64,000 bases of DNA from Chlamydomonas reinhardtii (taxonomy: Eukaryota; Chlorophyta; Chlorophyceae; Chlamydomonadales; Chlamydomonadaceae), in NCBI RefSeq assembly GCF_000002595.2, contig NC_057012.1, positions 1,291,152 through 1,355,151 of the forward strand, written 5' to 3'. Made by a program: the position numbers and the translations under genes. The notes under the pieces are model-generated. The model worked only from the letters and a program-made list of their open reading frames with translations, searched no databases and was not told the origin of the DNA. This document shows positions 37,661-56,113 of this stretch, one piece after another (the first letter of the stretch is position 1; each line of letters opens with the position of its first letter).

Positions 37661-38050
37661 GAAGGCAAAGAAACAGGTGCGCATTGACCAAGGTCCCAGG
37701 CCTGCATTGGTGCTTGGTAAGTCCCCCAAGCTCCCTTCTCCGGTGCGGCACAGCAGCTATCCGCCCACGCGCGCCCCGATGTGCCCCGGCCACGCGCGTT
37801 CCGACGTTGTACGCGTTACCCGTACGTCGCCGACAGTGTTTAGGGCCGACCAGCCCAGTCTCATTGCCGCACTCACAGTTCGTACTGCATACTCCCAGTG
37901 TCACGGTAGCCGTCGTATATTGTATAGCCCCACGGTATCCACGTAATGCCGTACTTGCCAGCCGCACACGGACCGCAATCGTTCCCCACTTGCGGTGCGC
38001 GCGCCCGCACAACCGCGCCGCAGCCTCCCACGGCACTGCCAGGCGCCCAT
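37661..38050 (-). other. 3' region of the kinase gene and possible upstream exon of the unrecognised gene
   Basis: This follows the kinase stop codon. The open piece at 37985-37875 described under the unrecognised gene lies here. No TGTAA signal was seen for the kinase. Confidence 0.35.
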
Positions 38051-43805
<5,755 letters not shown>

Positions 43806-45532
43806 GGGCTCTCCGCAAAAGCAGCACTCGGGCCCGCCTACGCCAAACCCGGCCCTCTAAATACTTCCGGAAGAAGCATCAAATTGCAAGTACTTAATCG
43901 ACAAGGCCGAGCTCGTTGTGAAAGAAAGACCGGTGCCACCACAGCGCATTTGAGACTGCCTTCCGATACAAAAGTAAAGCCTGAAAGAAGAGAAGAACCC
44001 GATGTCTACGTGCAGCTATAGCCGCAGCAAACTAGGGCCAAAGTCGGCCGAATTTGAAAACGTTTTCCCTCGATGCTCAAGATAGACGTAAAACAAATAA
44101 GCCGTTCTATTATGCATGGTCACTGAAAACACGCAGCACAAGGCCGGGCATGGCAACATGCGGCACGGCCGCATGGGCGAAGGAGACTCGCCCGCCGCTC
44201 ACAAACTTCTCTCTTGGCTTGCTACTTGAACTTTAATTTGCTGCCTATGATACTCTCTTTCCACCACCCCCCGTCCCCCTTTCCCGGGCCCAGGTAGCGG
44301 TATTATCATAATCGTGCGTTTCTCTTGACGTACAGGATCCTCGCACGAACACATCCTCGAGCTTGTGCCTTGGCTCTCCCAGGGCCCTCCACAGTCCCCA
44401 CCTTGCTCTTCGCCTGAGTGTCTGCTTTAAAGTATGTCGGGTCGGGAGTGGCGCTCTGGGAGCACGGCCTACTAGCCCAAGGCGCAGAGTTGGCTGTTGG
44501 CGTTGCAGGTGGCACTTCCCTGGGGTTAAACGCAAGACGTCCGCCTGAGCTGCGTCTGAAGTGCAATAGGTTTGCAAGGATTAAAGGTGCAGGTGACATG
44601 CACTGCTATGCTACTGTAATGCCCTTTTGCCAGTTGCCTATGGTGCAGCACCACAGCGGCGCAGCTAGCATCTCTCGGCGTCGCTGGATGGTGCGCTGGA
44701 CGTGTCTGCTTTGCGGGCCTGATGGTGTTCCGGTGCTGGGCCTTTAATTGCTCCCGCTACGCTCGGGGTGCACTGGTGGCGAAACGCAACTTGTGGCACC
44801 TAATCCACCCATGGCCTGGACGAAGGGTGAGAAACACTCCACACGTGGAGCAGCCTTAGTAGCGTCTGATCCGCACGATGGCAGGGGTGCACAAAGCGAA
44901 TGCATTGCATGTGTTGCCCGGCCAGCGCTCCTCTGCTGTCCAACCTGTTCAGCTCTGAGCCCCATCAATGCTCCGTCTTAGGCGTCCTGATACGCACAGG
45001 GACACAGAGCCATACCCACCGCTATTTGCCTGAGGTACGGTGACTTCAGATGTGACCGTGCTGCCAGTCCAGATGAAGGGGTTCCGTGCGTGCGTATTTT
45101 CGGAGCGGGGCTGGTCCAGTTGGCTCTGGGGCACCTGCCTTGGCTTCCTAGAGAGGGTGCGGCGGTGAGGTGTACAGCGTGCATGTGCGACATCCCAGGT
45201 ACCAACGTTTCAACGCCTCCCTGCATGCATGTTCCGGCTACCTTCGAATCACTTCGGGGCACGCCCCATGGACCGCTTGGTGGGTGGCAAGTGAGGCATG
45301 GCAGCAACCGAAACTCCGCACGCCGTGCATTGGTGACGCCCTCAGTTGGCGTAACCCCTATGGCTGCCGCCAATTGGTTGGGAATCCGTAATGTTCGCAT
45401 GAGCGAGACTCCTCGGCATTATATACCTTTGTTAGAGATCTCCGCGTCTATTTCCTTCCATAGATGATCAACGTTTGATTCTTCGCTGCTCTTCTGCAAG
45501 ACGAGGGCTCTATATACAATTGCGTTGCAGCC
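43806..45532. promoter_or_regulatory. 1.7-kb divergent intergenic region between the kinase and the methyltransferase-like gene
   Basis: Start codons of a minus-strand and a plus-strand gene face away from each other across this stretch. No coding region with domain or splice support was found. An AT-richer zone lies at 43860-44110 just upstream of the kinase. Confidence 0.45.
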
Positions 45533-48500
45533 ATGATATACGCTCTATTACGGCTTATCCGCGAAACTCTAGGCCTCGGAAAGTTGTATAACGCTCTGGT
45601 GAAAACTTTCATCGGCGCTGTGGAGAATGGATACGTGCCGGACTTCATCCTGCGCACGGGAATTCGTTTCCTGCTTTCAAACCGAGTCGCCGAGGTGCGC
45701 CGGGTGGTCTGCGGTCGAAATTCTGGTGCTGTGCGTATGCGTGGTTCCCGACCCCCTCTCGCCCCCTGAAGCACGGCGGACACAACCCACACACATTAAT
45801 CATCCCGCCACTGCGCCCAATCTACATCACGCAACCAAGCTGGTGTTGCCTTATAGACAGATTCATTTGTGGCGGCCGTAGTCACCCTGCGCCGCCGCGC
45901 CCACAAGGCACAAGCCCTTTTCCCCGTCCTTGCCATCCGTCGGCCGCGCCGTTGACCCAGCCGCCGCCGTACCTGCCCCCCCAGCACCAACGCAACACAA
46001 CGCAGCGCAAGCCAACATAACACACCATCACGCCACAGCACGCTCCTTCATGTCAAAATGTGCTGTGCGCTGTGCTGTGCTGGCGTTCAGGTGCCCAAGG
46101 ACCTGAACGGGCAGCTGCAGCAGACGGTGGCGTTCGTGAACGACCTCAAGACAATGCCCATCGCGGTCAACACCTCGGAGGCCAATGAGCAGCACTACGA
46201 GGTGTGTGTGTGTCTTGTGCGAGTGTGCGTGCTGGTGTGTTAGTGTGGTGGCTGGCTGGTGTGGTGGGCTTGTGTGGATGGCGGCACAATGGCGGTGGTA
46301 GCCCAGTGGAGGCGGGGGAGTGGAGAATGGGGCTGGTGGTGTAGCCTGAGCTTTTGGATCGGAGAAAGGACGAGGGGCTGGGTGGGTCCGGTGCTTGAGG
46401 AGCAAGGTAAGGAGAATACTGCGAGGCAGTGTTGTGATGGCGGGGGGCAGCGATGCACAGGCATAGGATGCTGTGTAGCCACAGGGGCGTGGGTGCAACT
46501 GTGCAAGGATTGCTTGGACCGCGCGGCGTGCTGAGCTTCAACCCGCATCGTCGCCTGTGCTGTCCGTTCCCGCGCAATCCAACCTCCCCAGCGGCCCAGC
46601 CCCATCCATTCCCTTGCCCCTCCATTCTCCCTGCACATCCTTGGATAAGGCCCAGCCAACCCCATCCCTTCTCCCCCGCCTCTCGTGCCCTCTCCCCTGT
46701 TCCTCTCACCCGCCGCCCGTTCCCCCCTCTCCTCCCCTCCTCCCCCCCCCCCAGATCCCCACGCCCTACTATCTGCTGGTCCTGGGCTCGCACCTCAAGT
46801 ACTCCTCCTGCCTCTACCGCTCGCCGCGGGAGTCGCTGGAGCAGGCCGAGTACAACATGCTGGGTGAGAGCGGCCCGGGGGGGGGGGGAGGGGGAGGAGG
46901 AGCTTGTGCGGGGGGGCAGGGGCAGGTGCGATATCGGAGTTGGGGCAGGGCGGGGTTTGGAGGGCCCCAGGACGGGAGGAAGGAGCTGAGGGGGCGCGGG
47001 AGGGGAGCGGAAGGGGCGCGGGAGGGGGTGGTATGGAACGACTGCGCAGCTTGTGGTCGTGACCGAGTGCCGTGATTCAGTGGCCTGGGACCGCGCGGCG
47101 TGAGCATGGGCGTGAAGTTGCAGCTCGGAGGCGTGGAACCGGCGGCACAACCAGGGGCCAGCTGGCATTGAGGCAGGACGGTATGGGCAGCAGGGCTGAT
47201 GCTGTGGTTTCCACCGCACAACCGCCCCTCCCACCCGTCATGCAACCCCTGGTTTAGTTTGGGCTGGTATTTACAACCCCTCCCACCCACTCCCCACCCC
47301 CCCCCGCTTCCGTGATCCCACCCTCTCCCACGCCCTCCTCCGGTCCTCCCACGCAGACCTGTACTGCGAGCGCGCGCAGCTGCGGCCCGGCCAGCGGGTT
47401 CTGGAGCTGGGCTGCGGCTGGGGCAGCTTCAGCCTGTTTGCGGCGGCGCGCTACCCCGCCTCCACCTTCTTCGCCGTCTCCAACAGCGCCACACAGAAGG
47501 CGTTCATTGACGGAGAGGCCGCCAAGCGCGGCATCACCAACCTCACGGTGGGTAGGGGGGAGGGAGGGAGGGCGGCGTGTGTGTGGTGGGTGGTGGGGGT
47601 GAGGGTGTGTGCCCAACCCCACCGAATAGGTCTTGTGGGGTGAGGCGTGAGTGCAGGGCGGGGTAGGGCGGGCGGGCGGAGCGGCTGTGTTCGCCATGTG
47701 CCTAGTGACTGACGGGGCGTGGAGGTGCAGCTCACAGCGAGGGGGTGGGGGCGCGGGTACATTCAAGAGTTGTTAAAGAAGTGGTAGACCGCAGGCAGTC
47801 TTCGCAGGGGGGGTGGCGCAAGGGCACATGGCAGGCAGCACCGCACACCGGGCCGTGGGCAGCAGGCCACGCGACAGCAGCACGCGTGACACCCCGACCC
47901 ACATGAAACCCCAGGTACATTTCCATCTTGCATTTCCCCTTCCTACCTCGCACACGCACTGAGCACACACGTTCAGACACATACAACACAAACTCTCTCC
48001 CCAACGGCACGTCTTCTTAATTATTCATGAATGTAGTCCCCCCCCGCGTGCTTCTACCTGGTCATGCCTAATACCCACACAGGCTCCCCGCACCCCGTGT
48101 CTGCTGTACCGTACTACTCTTCCTGGCTACGCCTTCATTTCTTAACTAATCATGAATGTCTATCCCCCCCCTCCCCCCCCCTCCCCCCACACACCTCAGG
48201 TCCTGACCGCCAACATGGTGGACTTCGAGGCGCCCACCGCCAACGGCCTGTTCGACCGCGTGGTGTCCATTGAGATGTTCGAGCACATGAAGAACTACCA
48301 GCGGCTGCTGCGCAAGGTGGGTGGGAGCAGGCGGAGTGCCGGCGGCATGGCATCAGGACGCAGGTCAATGCAGACCCATCCTGCGTGCGCGCGTTTAAAG
48401 GGGTGTGAATTAGAGTGCAGGAGGGGTAAACCTGCGGTGCGTTGATCGTGTCCACGCACGCCCTGCCCCAACGCCCCTGCCCCCCGCGCCTCACCCGCCC

Positions 48501-50149
48501 CCCCCCCCCCTTGTGCAGGTGTCGGGCTGGCTGGCCGCCGAGGGCAAGTTGTTCGTGCACATCTTCCTGCACCGCACCACACCCTACCACTTCGAGGTGC
48601 AGAGCGAGGAGGGTGAGAGCGCGACCGGGGCTGGGGTGGGGTGGGGCCCGGGCGGGGTCACGTGACCCGTCGTGACGTATGAAATTGCCTGCTGGGCGGG
48701 TTGCTCTCCTCAGCGCCAGACTCCCTGAGCCCGCCTACGGCCTTGCAGCAAGCCCTGCCGCTCCCGCCTCCCCCTACTCCCTCTCTTCCCCTCACCTCTA
48801 CCCCTGGCCGCCGTGTACCGTGTCATGTGCTTCACTCGGAATGATGAAAACGCCCAGGCCTACTCCCCAGCCTATTCCCGTACAACCCCCCTCACCTGCC
48901 CCCCTCCCCCTTACACTGCGCCCGACAATCCCGCCTTCCCCACCCCACCCGCCCAACCCCCAACCCGCCTCCCCCGCACACAGACTGGATGTCCAAGTAC
49001 TTCTTCACGGGCGGCACCATGCCCTCCTCCGACCTGCTGCTCTACTTCCAAGACGACCTGGTCATTCGCAACCACTGGTGAGGCGGGCGGTGATGGGTGT
49101 GTTGGGGGTGGGGGGCGGGGGGAGAGACTAAGAAGGAAGGAAGGAAAGAGTGTCAGGCTGGAGGGTGGACAGGAGCAACGAGAAAAGCGTAAGAGAGGGG
49201 AGAGGGGCCTCGTCAGGCTGCGGCGCAGGATCAGCGCGAGGAGGCAATGGGTTAGGAGAGCGACATGGGGGCAGCGGCGGGGTACGGCCTGCGGGGTTTA
49301 GGGGCGAGCAGGGGAAGGGGGTACACACAGCGAGGGAGAAGGGGGTGCCGCAGCATGAGCACAACCGCGTCCGTCGAACTCCACCCATCGCCTGTACGGC
49401 ATACCTCGTGCATGTGTTCATGTGTGCATGTGTTCATGTGTGTGTGTCTGTGTGTGCCTGTGTGTTTAGGTACGTGAACGGGCGGCACTACAGCCGCACT
49501 CTGGAGGACTGGCTGGTGCGCCACGACAGGAACAGCCGCGAGGTGCGTGAGCTGGAGAGTCTCAGAGGAGCAGGCGGGGACTCCAAGAGCGAGGGGTTGG
49601 TGCCAGGGGTCGGCGTCTGTGGAATCATGGGTTGGAGGGAGGCATGAGGTGGGGCGCCTCCTAACCCAGCCCAAACCATGCTTCTCAGCTGTGGAAGGGC
49701 GGCCAACTGCTCGCTGGCGACCCAACCGCCACCATGTCCGCTGATGACCCAACCGCCAACTGCCGCATGCAGGTGCGCAAGATCTTGACCACCGCCTACA
49801 CGGGCTCCAAGGACAGCGCCAACGTGTGGTTCCACCGCTGGCGCATCTTCTACATCGCCTGCAGGCGCGTGCGCGTGTGCCGGCGGGCGTGTGTTGAGAG
49901 TGTGGGGGCGTTGGGGGCTGGCAAGGCTGCTGTGCACTGCGGTGGGAGATCCATACGCATGATCCCGCTAGTCGGTACACCGTGCCCCTCTCGTCCCGCG
50001 CCTGTCGCCGCGTCTGCCCCCGCTCAATATCAGTACTCCACATACTCCTCTCCTCTCCTTGCCTTTCCAATCGGCGCAGCGAGCTGTTCAACTACAAGGG
50101 CGGCGAGGAATGGGGCGTGGGCCACTTCCTGTTCGAGCAGCGCGGCTGA
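45533..50149 (+). CDS. Cyclopropane-fatty-acid-synthase / coclaurine-N-methyltransferase-like SAM enzyme
   Basis: Ten exons: 45533-45694, 46091-46201, 46755-46863, 47357-47547, 48200-48316, 48519-48612, 48984-49077, 49470-49542, 49773-49864 and 50080-50149, giving 370 residues. The SAM-binding motif VLELGCGWG is at ~142-150. Family signatures follow: [10 protein letters not shown] just before it, [65 protein letters not shown]. These match plant coclaurine N-methyltransferase and bacterial CFA synthase relatives, which transfer a methyl or methylene group to an amine or an acyl double bond. No alkaloid pathway is expected in this alga, so a lipid or small amine is the likelier substrate (inference). 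The intron after exon 9 begins with GC, required by phase and by family spacing. No transit peptide is obvious. A second in-frame acceptor would extend exon 9. Confidence 0.88.
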
Positions 50150-51301
50150 GGAGCGGTACGAGCAGGAGCAGGAGGAACGGGGAAGATGAGGGGCGAGCGG
50201 AAGGAGCGAGCGGAGAAGGGGAGGGGGAGGGATGGCAGGGGAGGCCAGAAGTGGGCGGCAGAAGGGTAGGGTGGAGGCGGGTGTCTGTATGTGTATGTGT
50301 GTGTCAGTGGTGACGCGCATGCCGTGACTCAATCGAACATACCGTGTACATGGGTGGCCGGGGGCGCGGCGGGGCGGGGCTGCAAGGCATGTACGGGAAG
50401 GGACGTGCAGCTGCACGGCCGCTGCACGGCGGCTGCACGGCTGGGTGTTTGAGAGACAACGCATCCCCACAGTCGGGTCCATAGCAAGCGGCATGGCGAA
50501 CATGGGTCAAGCATTGGTTGGCGGTGTTTCGAGTATATACCAGCGGAGAAGTAAGGCACCTGGTATGGCATGTATGCGTGCTGCTGCTGTATGGCCTGGG
50601 GCGCACTTGTTGAACACTGGGGGCCAGCGGCGGTGGGGGTGCCCTGCGCTGTAAGGGAGGCTGACCCGCAAAGCCATGCCGCCCGGCCGCATCATCCAGA
50701 GATTGTGTTGGTGCACGAGGGACCTGCTGACGCAGCTCACGAGGCAGCGAACACGCAATAGCAGTAGTACGGAAGCCCTGTTCCAGGCCCCAGGGCCCAT
50801 TGAGGGCCGTGCCACCTGCAGCGGCGACAGCTCTACTACACGCCTTGGGCTCGTAGGCCCTGCTCCCATGGGGGTGCCACCACCTACCGCTATCTACGTA
50901 AACTTCAATCTTCAAAGAGTTCTAAGTGTTGGAACTTCCAACTCCCCTTCTAATGTCAAGTCCAGAGGCACGTATGCATGCATCTACCATCCGTCACACG
51001 CTCAAGATTGTCTACACACGGCAGTTGCCAACCAACCTTGCTGCCATCTACTGTCAGCCATGCATGGCCATCGTGCAAGCCAAGCTGATCAGCAGCATAA
51101 AAAGTCCAGGTAGTGGTGCGGGACCGAGCAAAACGCCTGCGGAGCCACCGGAGCCACCACTACTACCAACGCTGCCACTAGCTGCCACTGCCACCAACGG
51201 AAATACGGGCCACACTGGCTCTGCTGCTGCCAGATGCTCTAGCGGGTGACGCAGGTGTGGAGGGCACCGACGGTGGAGCCGTGGAGGTGGAGGTGGTGGC
51301 G
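50150..51301. other. 3' region of the methyltransferase-like gene and DNA before the tandem array
   Basis: It carries the 3' UTR to about 50670. After that no gene is supported. A 107-codon plus-strand frame (50926-51249) has no domain and ends at the array border. Confidence 0.45.
50650..50654 (+). terminator. Poly(A) signal TGTAA of the methyltransferase-like gene
   Basis: TGTAA in GCGCTGTAAGGG lies about 500 bases after the stop codon. Confidence 0.55.
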
Positions 51302-54300
51302 TGGCGTGGCCAGCTGGCACAGAGCCCGCGCATAGCGATGCAGGCGGCTGTGGGCAGCCAGCAGCCGCCGGCACGCAACCACCCGTGCCGTTCGTCGCCC
51401 ACCGCCGCCCACTGCACAAGCGCTGTGCATCCCCAGTCGCGGCCCGGGCGTGGGACTGGTTGAAGGGGCGCCGTCCCACGTCAGGTAGTACCCAGAGCCT
51501 GGCTGGCAGTGTGGGGATGCGCGGAGGGGCGGAGTGGACAAGGCGCGTGTGCAGGTGTGCGTGCTTCGTGTGGGGGGCCTTGACGGCGGGCGGCTCGTCC
51601 GGTGCGGTACGGGCCGCTTCCGTGCCCTGGAGCCTTTGCGCTGTGCCTGCCCGGCTCTCAGTACTGAGCCAGCCTAGATGCCATGCTATAACGGCGCTCG
51701 GGCCGCCAGGAATCCACACGGCCGGGCCACACGGTGTCCGGGCACCCGGCCACCCCACACGGCGCAGGGCCCACGGAGGGTCCCAGCGTCCGCGCGGCTG
51801 CTGCAAAAATGCCCAGCCCTGATTCTTTCGGACGTGTGTCCATAGAGGCTTGCTCGGAGCTCCCTGGCCGTGCACGGGGGCCATACCTGGCGCGTGGGTG
51901 GGCATGTCGACATGTTTGCCGGGTCCGCATTTCGTTAGGATTCGGGCTACCCCCACTTCAAGGCAGCTTGTTTGCGGTCATTTGAGGCGACCTATATGCT
52001 CATATGCAAATGGAGGAACCGACGCCAGGAAAGTGGCGACTTTTAGACGGAGCCTTCGCGGCTCGCGACCGGGCCGGCCGCGCGAGAATTGCGAAAACAA
52101 CTCCTGAGGCCAGACCAAATGCCGCTCAACCAGTGCGACATACGGCTTACACATATACCTGTATATCTAATTTCTAACAGCGCTCGCCAGCACCGCCACA
52201 ATCGTGTGCCAGGTCGGGCCGTGGCACGGTGCCCGGGCACTGTCTTGCGTGCGCTTCCTGGGCCGCCATGCCCCTCTGGTGCATACCACTCCCACCCCCG
52301 CCCTCTAGACACCTCTGGATATATGCATAGTAGTCGCCAGCATCACAACGTGGCAAAGCAGCCCGCACACGGACGTCGCCAAGGCGGCACCCAGCCCGGG
52401 GCTGCGTGCAAGGCCACGCGCTGCGCCCTGAGCCGGCAGGGGCTGCCCGGGCTGACCACGCATGCCGCCATGGCGTGTCCGGCTGGCACAGAGCCCGCGC
52501 ATAGCGATGCAGGCGGCTGTGGGCAGCCAGCAGCCGCCGACACGCACCCACCCATGCCGTTCGTCGCCCACTGCCGCCCACAGCACAAGCGCTGTGCATC
52601 CCCAGTCGCGGCCCGGGCGTGGGACTGGTTGAAGGGGCGCCGTCCCACGTCAGGTAGTACCCAGAGCCTGGCTGGCAGTGTGGGGATGCGCGGAGGGGCG
52701 GAGTGGACAAGGCGCGTGTGCAGGTGTGCGTGCTTCGTGTGGGGGGCCTTGACGGCGGGCGGCTCGTCCGGTGCGGTATGGGCCGCTCCCGTGCCCTGGA
52801 GCCTGTGCGCCGCGCCTGCCCGGCTCTCAGTACTGAGCCAGCCTAGATGCCATGCTATAACGGCGCTCGGGCCGCCAGGAATCCACACGGCCGGGCCACA
52901 CGGTGTCCGGGCACCCGGCCACCCCACACGGCGCAGGGCCCACGGAGGGTCCCAGCGTCCGCGCGGCTGCTGCAAAAATGCCCAGCCCTGATTCTTTCGG
53001 ACGTGTGTCCATAGAGGCTTGCTCGGAGCTCCCTGGCCGTGCACGGGGGCCATACCTGGCGCGTGGGTGGGCATGTCGACATGCTTGCCGGGTCCGCATT
53101 TCGTTAGGATTCGGGCTACCCCCACTTCAAGGCAGCTTGTTTGCGGTCATTTGAGGCGACCTATATGCTCATATGCAAATGGAGGAACCGACGCCAGGAA
53201 AGTGGCGACTTTTAGACGGAGCCTTCGCGGCTCGCGACCGGGCCGGCCGCGCGAGAATTGCGAAAACAACTCCTGAGGCCAGACCAAATGCCGCTCAACC
53301 AGTGCGACATACGGCTTACACATATACCTGTATATCTAATTTCTAACAGCGCTCGCCAGCACCGCCACAATCGTGTGCCAGGTCGGGCCGTGGCACGGTG
53401 CCCGGGCACTGTCTTGCGTGCGCTTCCTGGGCCGCCATGCCCCTCTGGTGCACACCACTCCCACCCCCGCCCTCTAGACACCTCTGGATATATGCATAGT
53501 AGTCGCCAGCATCACAACGTGGCAAAGCAGCCCGCACACGGACGTCGCCAAGGCGGCACCCAGCCCGGGGGTGCGTGCAAGGCCACGCGCTGCGCCCTGA
53601 GCCGGCAGGGGCTGCCCGGGCTGACCACGCATGCCGCCATGGCGTGTCCGGCTGGCACAGAGCCCGCGCATAGCGATGCAGGCGGCTGTGGGCAGCCAGC
53701 AGCCGCCGACACGCACCCACCCATGCCGTTCGTCGCCCACTGCCGCCCACTGCACAAGCGCAGTGCATCCCCAGTCGCGGCCCGGGCGTGGGACTGGTTG
53801 AAGGGGCGCCGTCCCACGTCAGGTAGTACCCAGAGCCTGGCTGGCAGTGTGGGGATGCGCGGAGGGGCGGAGTGGACAAGGCGCGTGTGCAGGTATGCGT
53901 GCTTCGTGTGGGGGGCCTTGACGGCGGGCGGCTCGTCCGGTGCGGTATGGGCCGCTCCCGTGCCCTGGAGCCTGTGCGCCGCGCCTGCCCGGCTCTCAGT
54001 GCTGAGCCAGCCTAGATGCCATGCTATAACGGCGCTCGGGCCGCCAGGAATCCACACGGCCGGGCCACACGGTGTCCGGGCGCCCGGCCACCCCACACGG
54101 CGCAGGGCCCACGGAGGGTCCCAGCGTCCGCGCGGCTGCTGCAAAAATGCCCAGCCCTGATTCTTTCGGACGTGTGTCCATAGAGGCTTGCTCGGAGCTC
54201 CCTGGCCGTGCACGGGGGCCATACCTGGCGCGTGGGTGGGCATGTTGACATGTTTGCCGGGTCCGCATTTCGTTAGGATTCGGGCTACCCCCACTTCAAG

Positions 54301-56113
54301 GCAGCTTGTTTGCGGTCATTTGAGGCGACCTATATGCTCATATGCAAATGGAGGAACCGACGCCAGGAAAGTGGCGACTTTTAGACGGAGCCTTCGCGGC
54401 TCGCGACCGGGCCGGCCGCGCGAGAATTGCGAAAACAACTCCTGAGGCCAGAACAAATGCCGCTCAACCAGTGCGACCTACGGCTTACACATATACCTGT
54501 ATATCTAATTTCTAACAGCGCTCGCCAGCACCGCCACAATCGTGTGCCAGGTCGGGCCGTGGCACGGTGCCCGGGCACTGGCCCGCGTGCGCTTCCTGGG
54601 CCGCCATGCCCCTCTGGTGCATACCACTCCCACCCCCGCCCTCTAGACACCTCTGGATATATGCATAGTAGTTGCCAGCATCACAACGTGGCAAAGCAGC
54701 CCGCACACGGACGTCGCCAAGGCGGCACCCAGCCCGGAGGCGCGTGCAAGGCCACGCGCTGCGCCCTGAGCCGGCAGGGGCTGCCCGGGCTGGCCGCGCA
54801 TGCCGCCATGGCGTGGCCAGCTGGCACAGAGCCCGCGCATAGCGATGCGGGCGGCTGTGGGCAGCCAGCAGCCGCCGGCACGCACCCACCCATGCCGTTC
54901 GTCGCCCACTGCCGCCCACAGCACAAGCGCAGTGCATCCCCAGTCGCGGCCCGGGCGTGGGACTGGTTGAAGGGGCGCCGTCCCACGTCAGGTAGTACCC
55001 AGAGCCTGGCTGGCAGTGTGGGGATGCGCGGAGGGGCGGAGTGGGCAAGGCGCGTGTGCAGGTATGCGTGCTTCGTGTGGGGGGCCTTGACGGCGGGCGG
55101 CTCGTCCGGTGTGGTATGGGCCGCTCCCGTGCCCTGGAGCCTGTGCGCCGCGCCTGCCCGGCTCTCAGTGCTGAGCCAGCCTAGATGCCATGCTATAACG
55201 GCGCTCGGGCCGCCAGGAATCCACACGGCCGGGCCACACGGTGTCCGGGCACCCGGCCACCCCACACGGCGCAGGGCCCACGGAGGGTCCCAGCGTCCGC
55301 GCGGCTGCTGCAAAAATGCCCAGCCCTGATTCTTTCGGACGTGTGTCCATAGAGGCTTGCTCGGAGCTCCCTGGCCGTGCACGGGGGCCATACCTGGCGC
55401 GTGGGTGGGCATGTCGACATGTTTGCCGGGTCCGCATTTCGTTAGGATTCGGGCTACCCCCACTTCAAGGCAGCTTGTTTGCGGTCATTTGAGGCGACCT
55501 ATATGCTCATATGCAAATGGAGGAACCGACGCCAGGAAAGTGGCGACTTTTAGACGGAGCCTTCGCGGCTCGCGACCGGGCCGGCCGCGCGAGAATTGCG
55601 AAAACAACTCCTGAGGCCAGACCAAATGCCGCTCAACCAGTGCGACCTACGGCTTACACATATACCTGTATATCTAATTTCTAACAGCGCTCGCCAGCAC
55701 CGCCACAATCGTGTGCCAGGTCGGGCCGTGGCACGGTGCCCGGGCACTGGCCCGCGTGCGCTTCCTGGGCCGCCATGCCCCTCTGGTGCATACCACTCCC
55801 ACCCCCGCCCTCTAGACACCTCTGGATATATGCATACTAGTCGCCAGCATCACAACGTGGCAAAGCAGCCCGCACATGGACGTCGCCGAGGCGGCACCCA
55901 GCCCGGGGGTGCGTGCAAGGCCACGCGCTGCGCCCTGAGCCGGCAGGGGCTGCCCGGGCTGACCACGCATGCCGCCATGGCGTGTCCGGCTGGCACAGAG
56001 CCCGCGCATAGCGATGCAGGCGGCTGTGGGCAGCCAGCAGCCGCCGGCACGCACCCACCCATGCCGTTCGTCGCCCACCGCCGCCCACTGCACAAGCGCA
56101 GTGCATCCCCAGT
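51302..56113. repeat. Tandem array of a 1,169-bp unit, four full copies plus a partial fifth
   Basis: Full units: 51302-52470, 52471-53639, 53640-54808 and 54809-55977, then 136 bases of a fifth (55978-56113). The period is exactly 1,169 bases between matching landmarks (e.g. 51850, 53019, 54188, 55357), and copies differ at only about 1-2% of sites by eye. Each unit holds an AT-richer core with TATATGCTCATATGCAAATG and ACATATACCTGTATATC. The rest is GC-rich. A ~300-codon plus frame and a ~260-codon minus frame stay open in the full repeats, but neither has a recognisable domain. No terminal repeats or transposase were found. It could be a satellite, or a tandemly amplified non-autonomous element. 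Confidence 0.93.

Noticed and set aside
45510-45516. TATA box for the methyltransferase-like gene (CTATATAC)
   Set aside because: It is only ~20 bases from the start codon, which would leave transcription starting inside the ORF.
50926-51249. 107-codon frame before the array
   Set aside because: No domain, no splice signals, and it ends at the array border.
51990-52015. Octamer ATGCAAAT in each array unit as a POU-factor site
   Set aside because: POU factors are animal proteins, and an AT-rich 8-mer is expected by chance.
52089-54160. 300-codon frames in the 1,169-bp units as protein genes
   Set aside because: Open on both strands, no domain, no ATG context or introns typical of the organism. 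Kept only as a finding to test.
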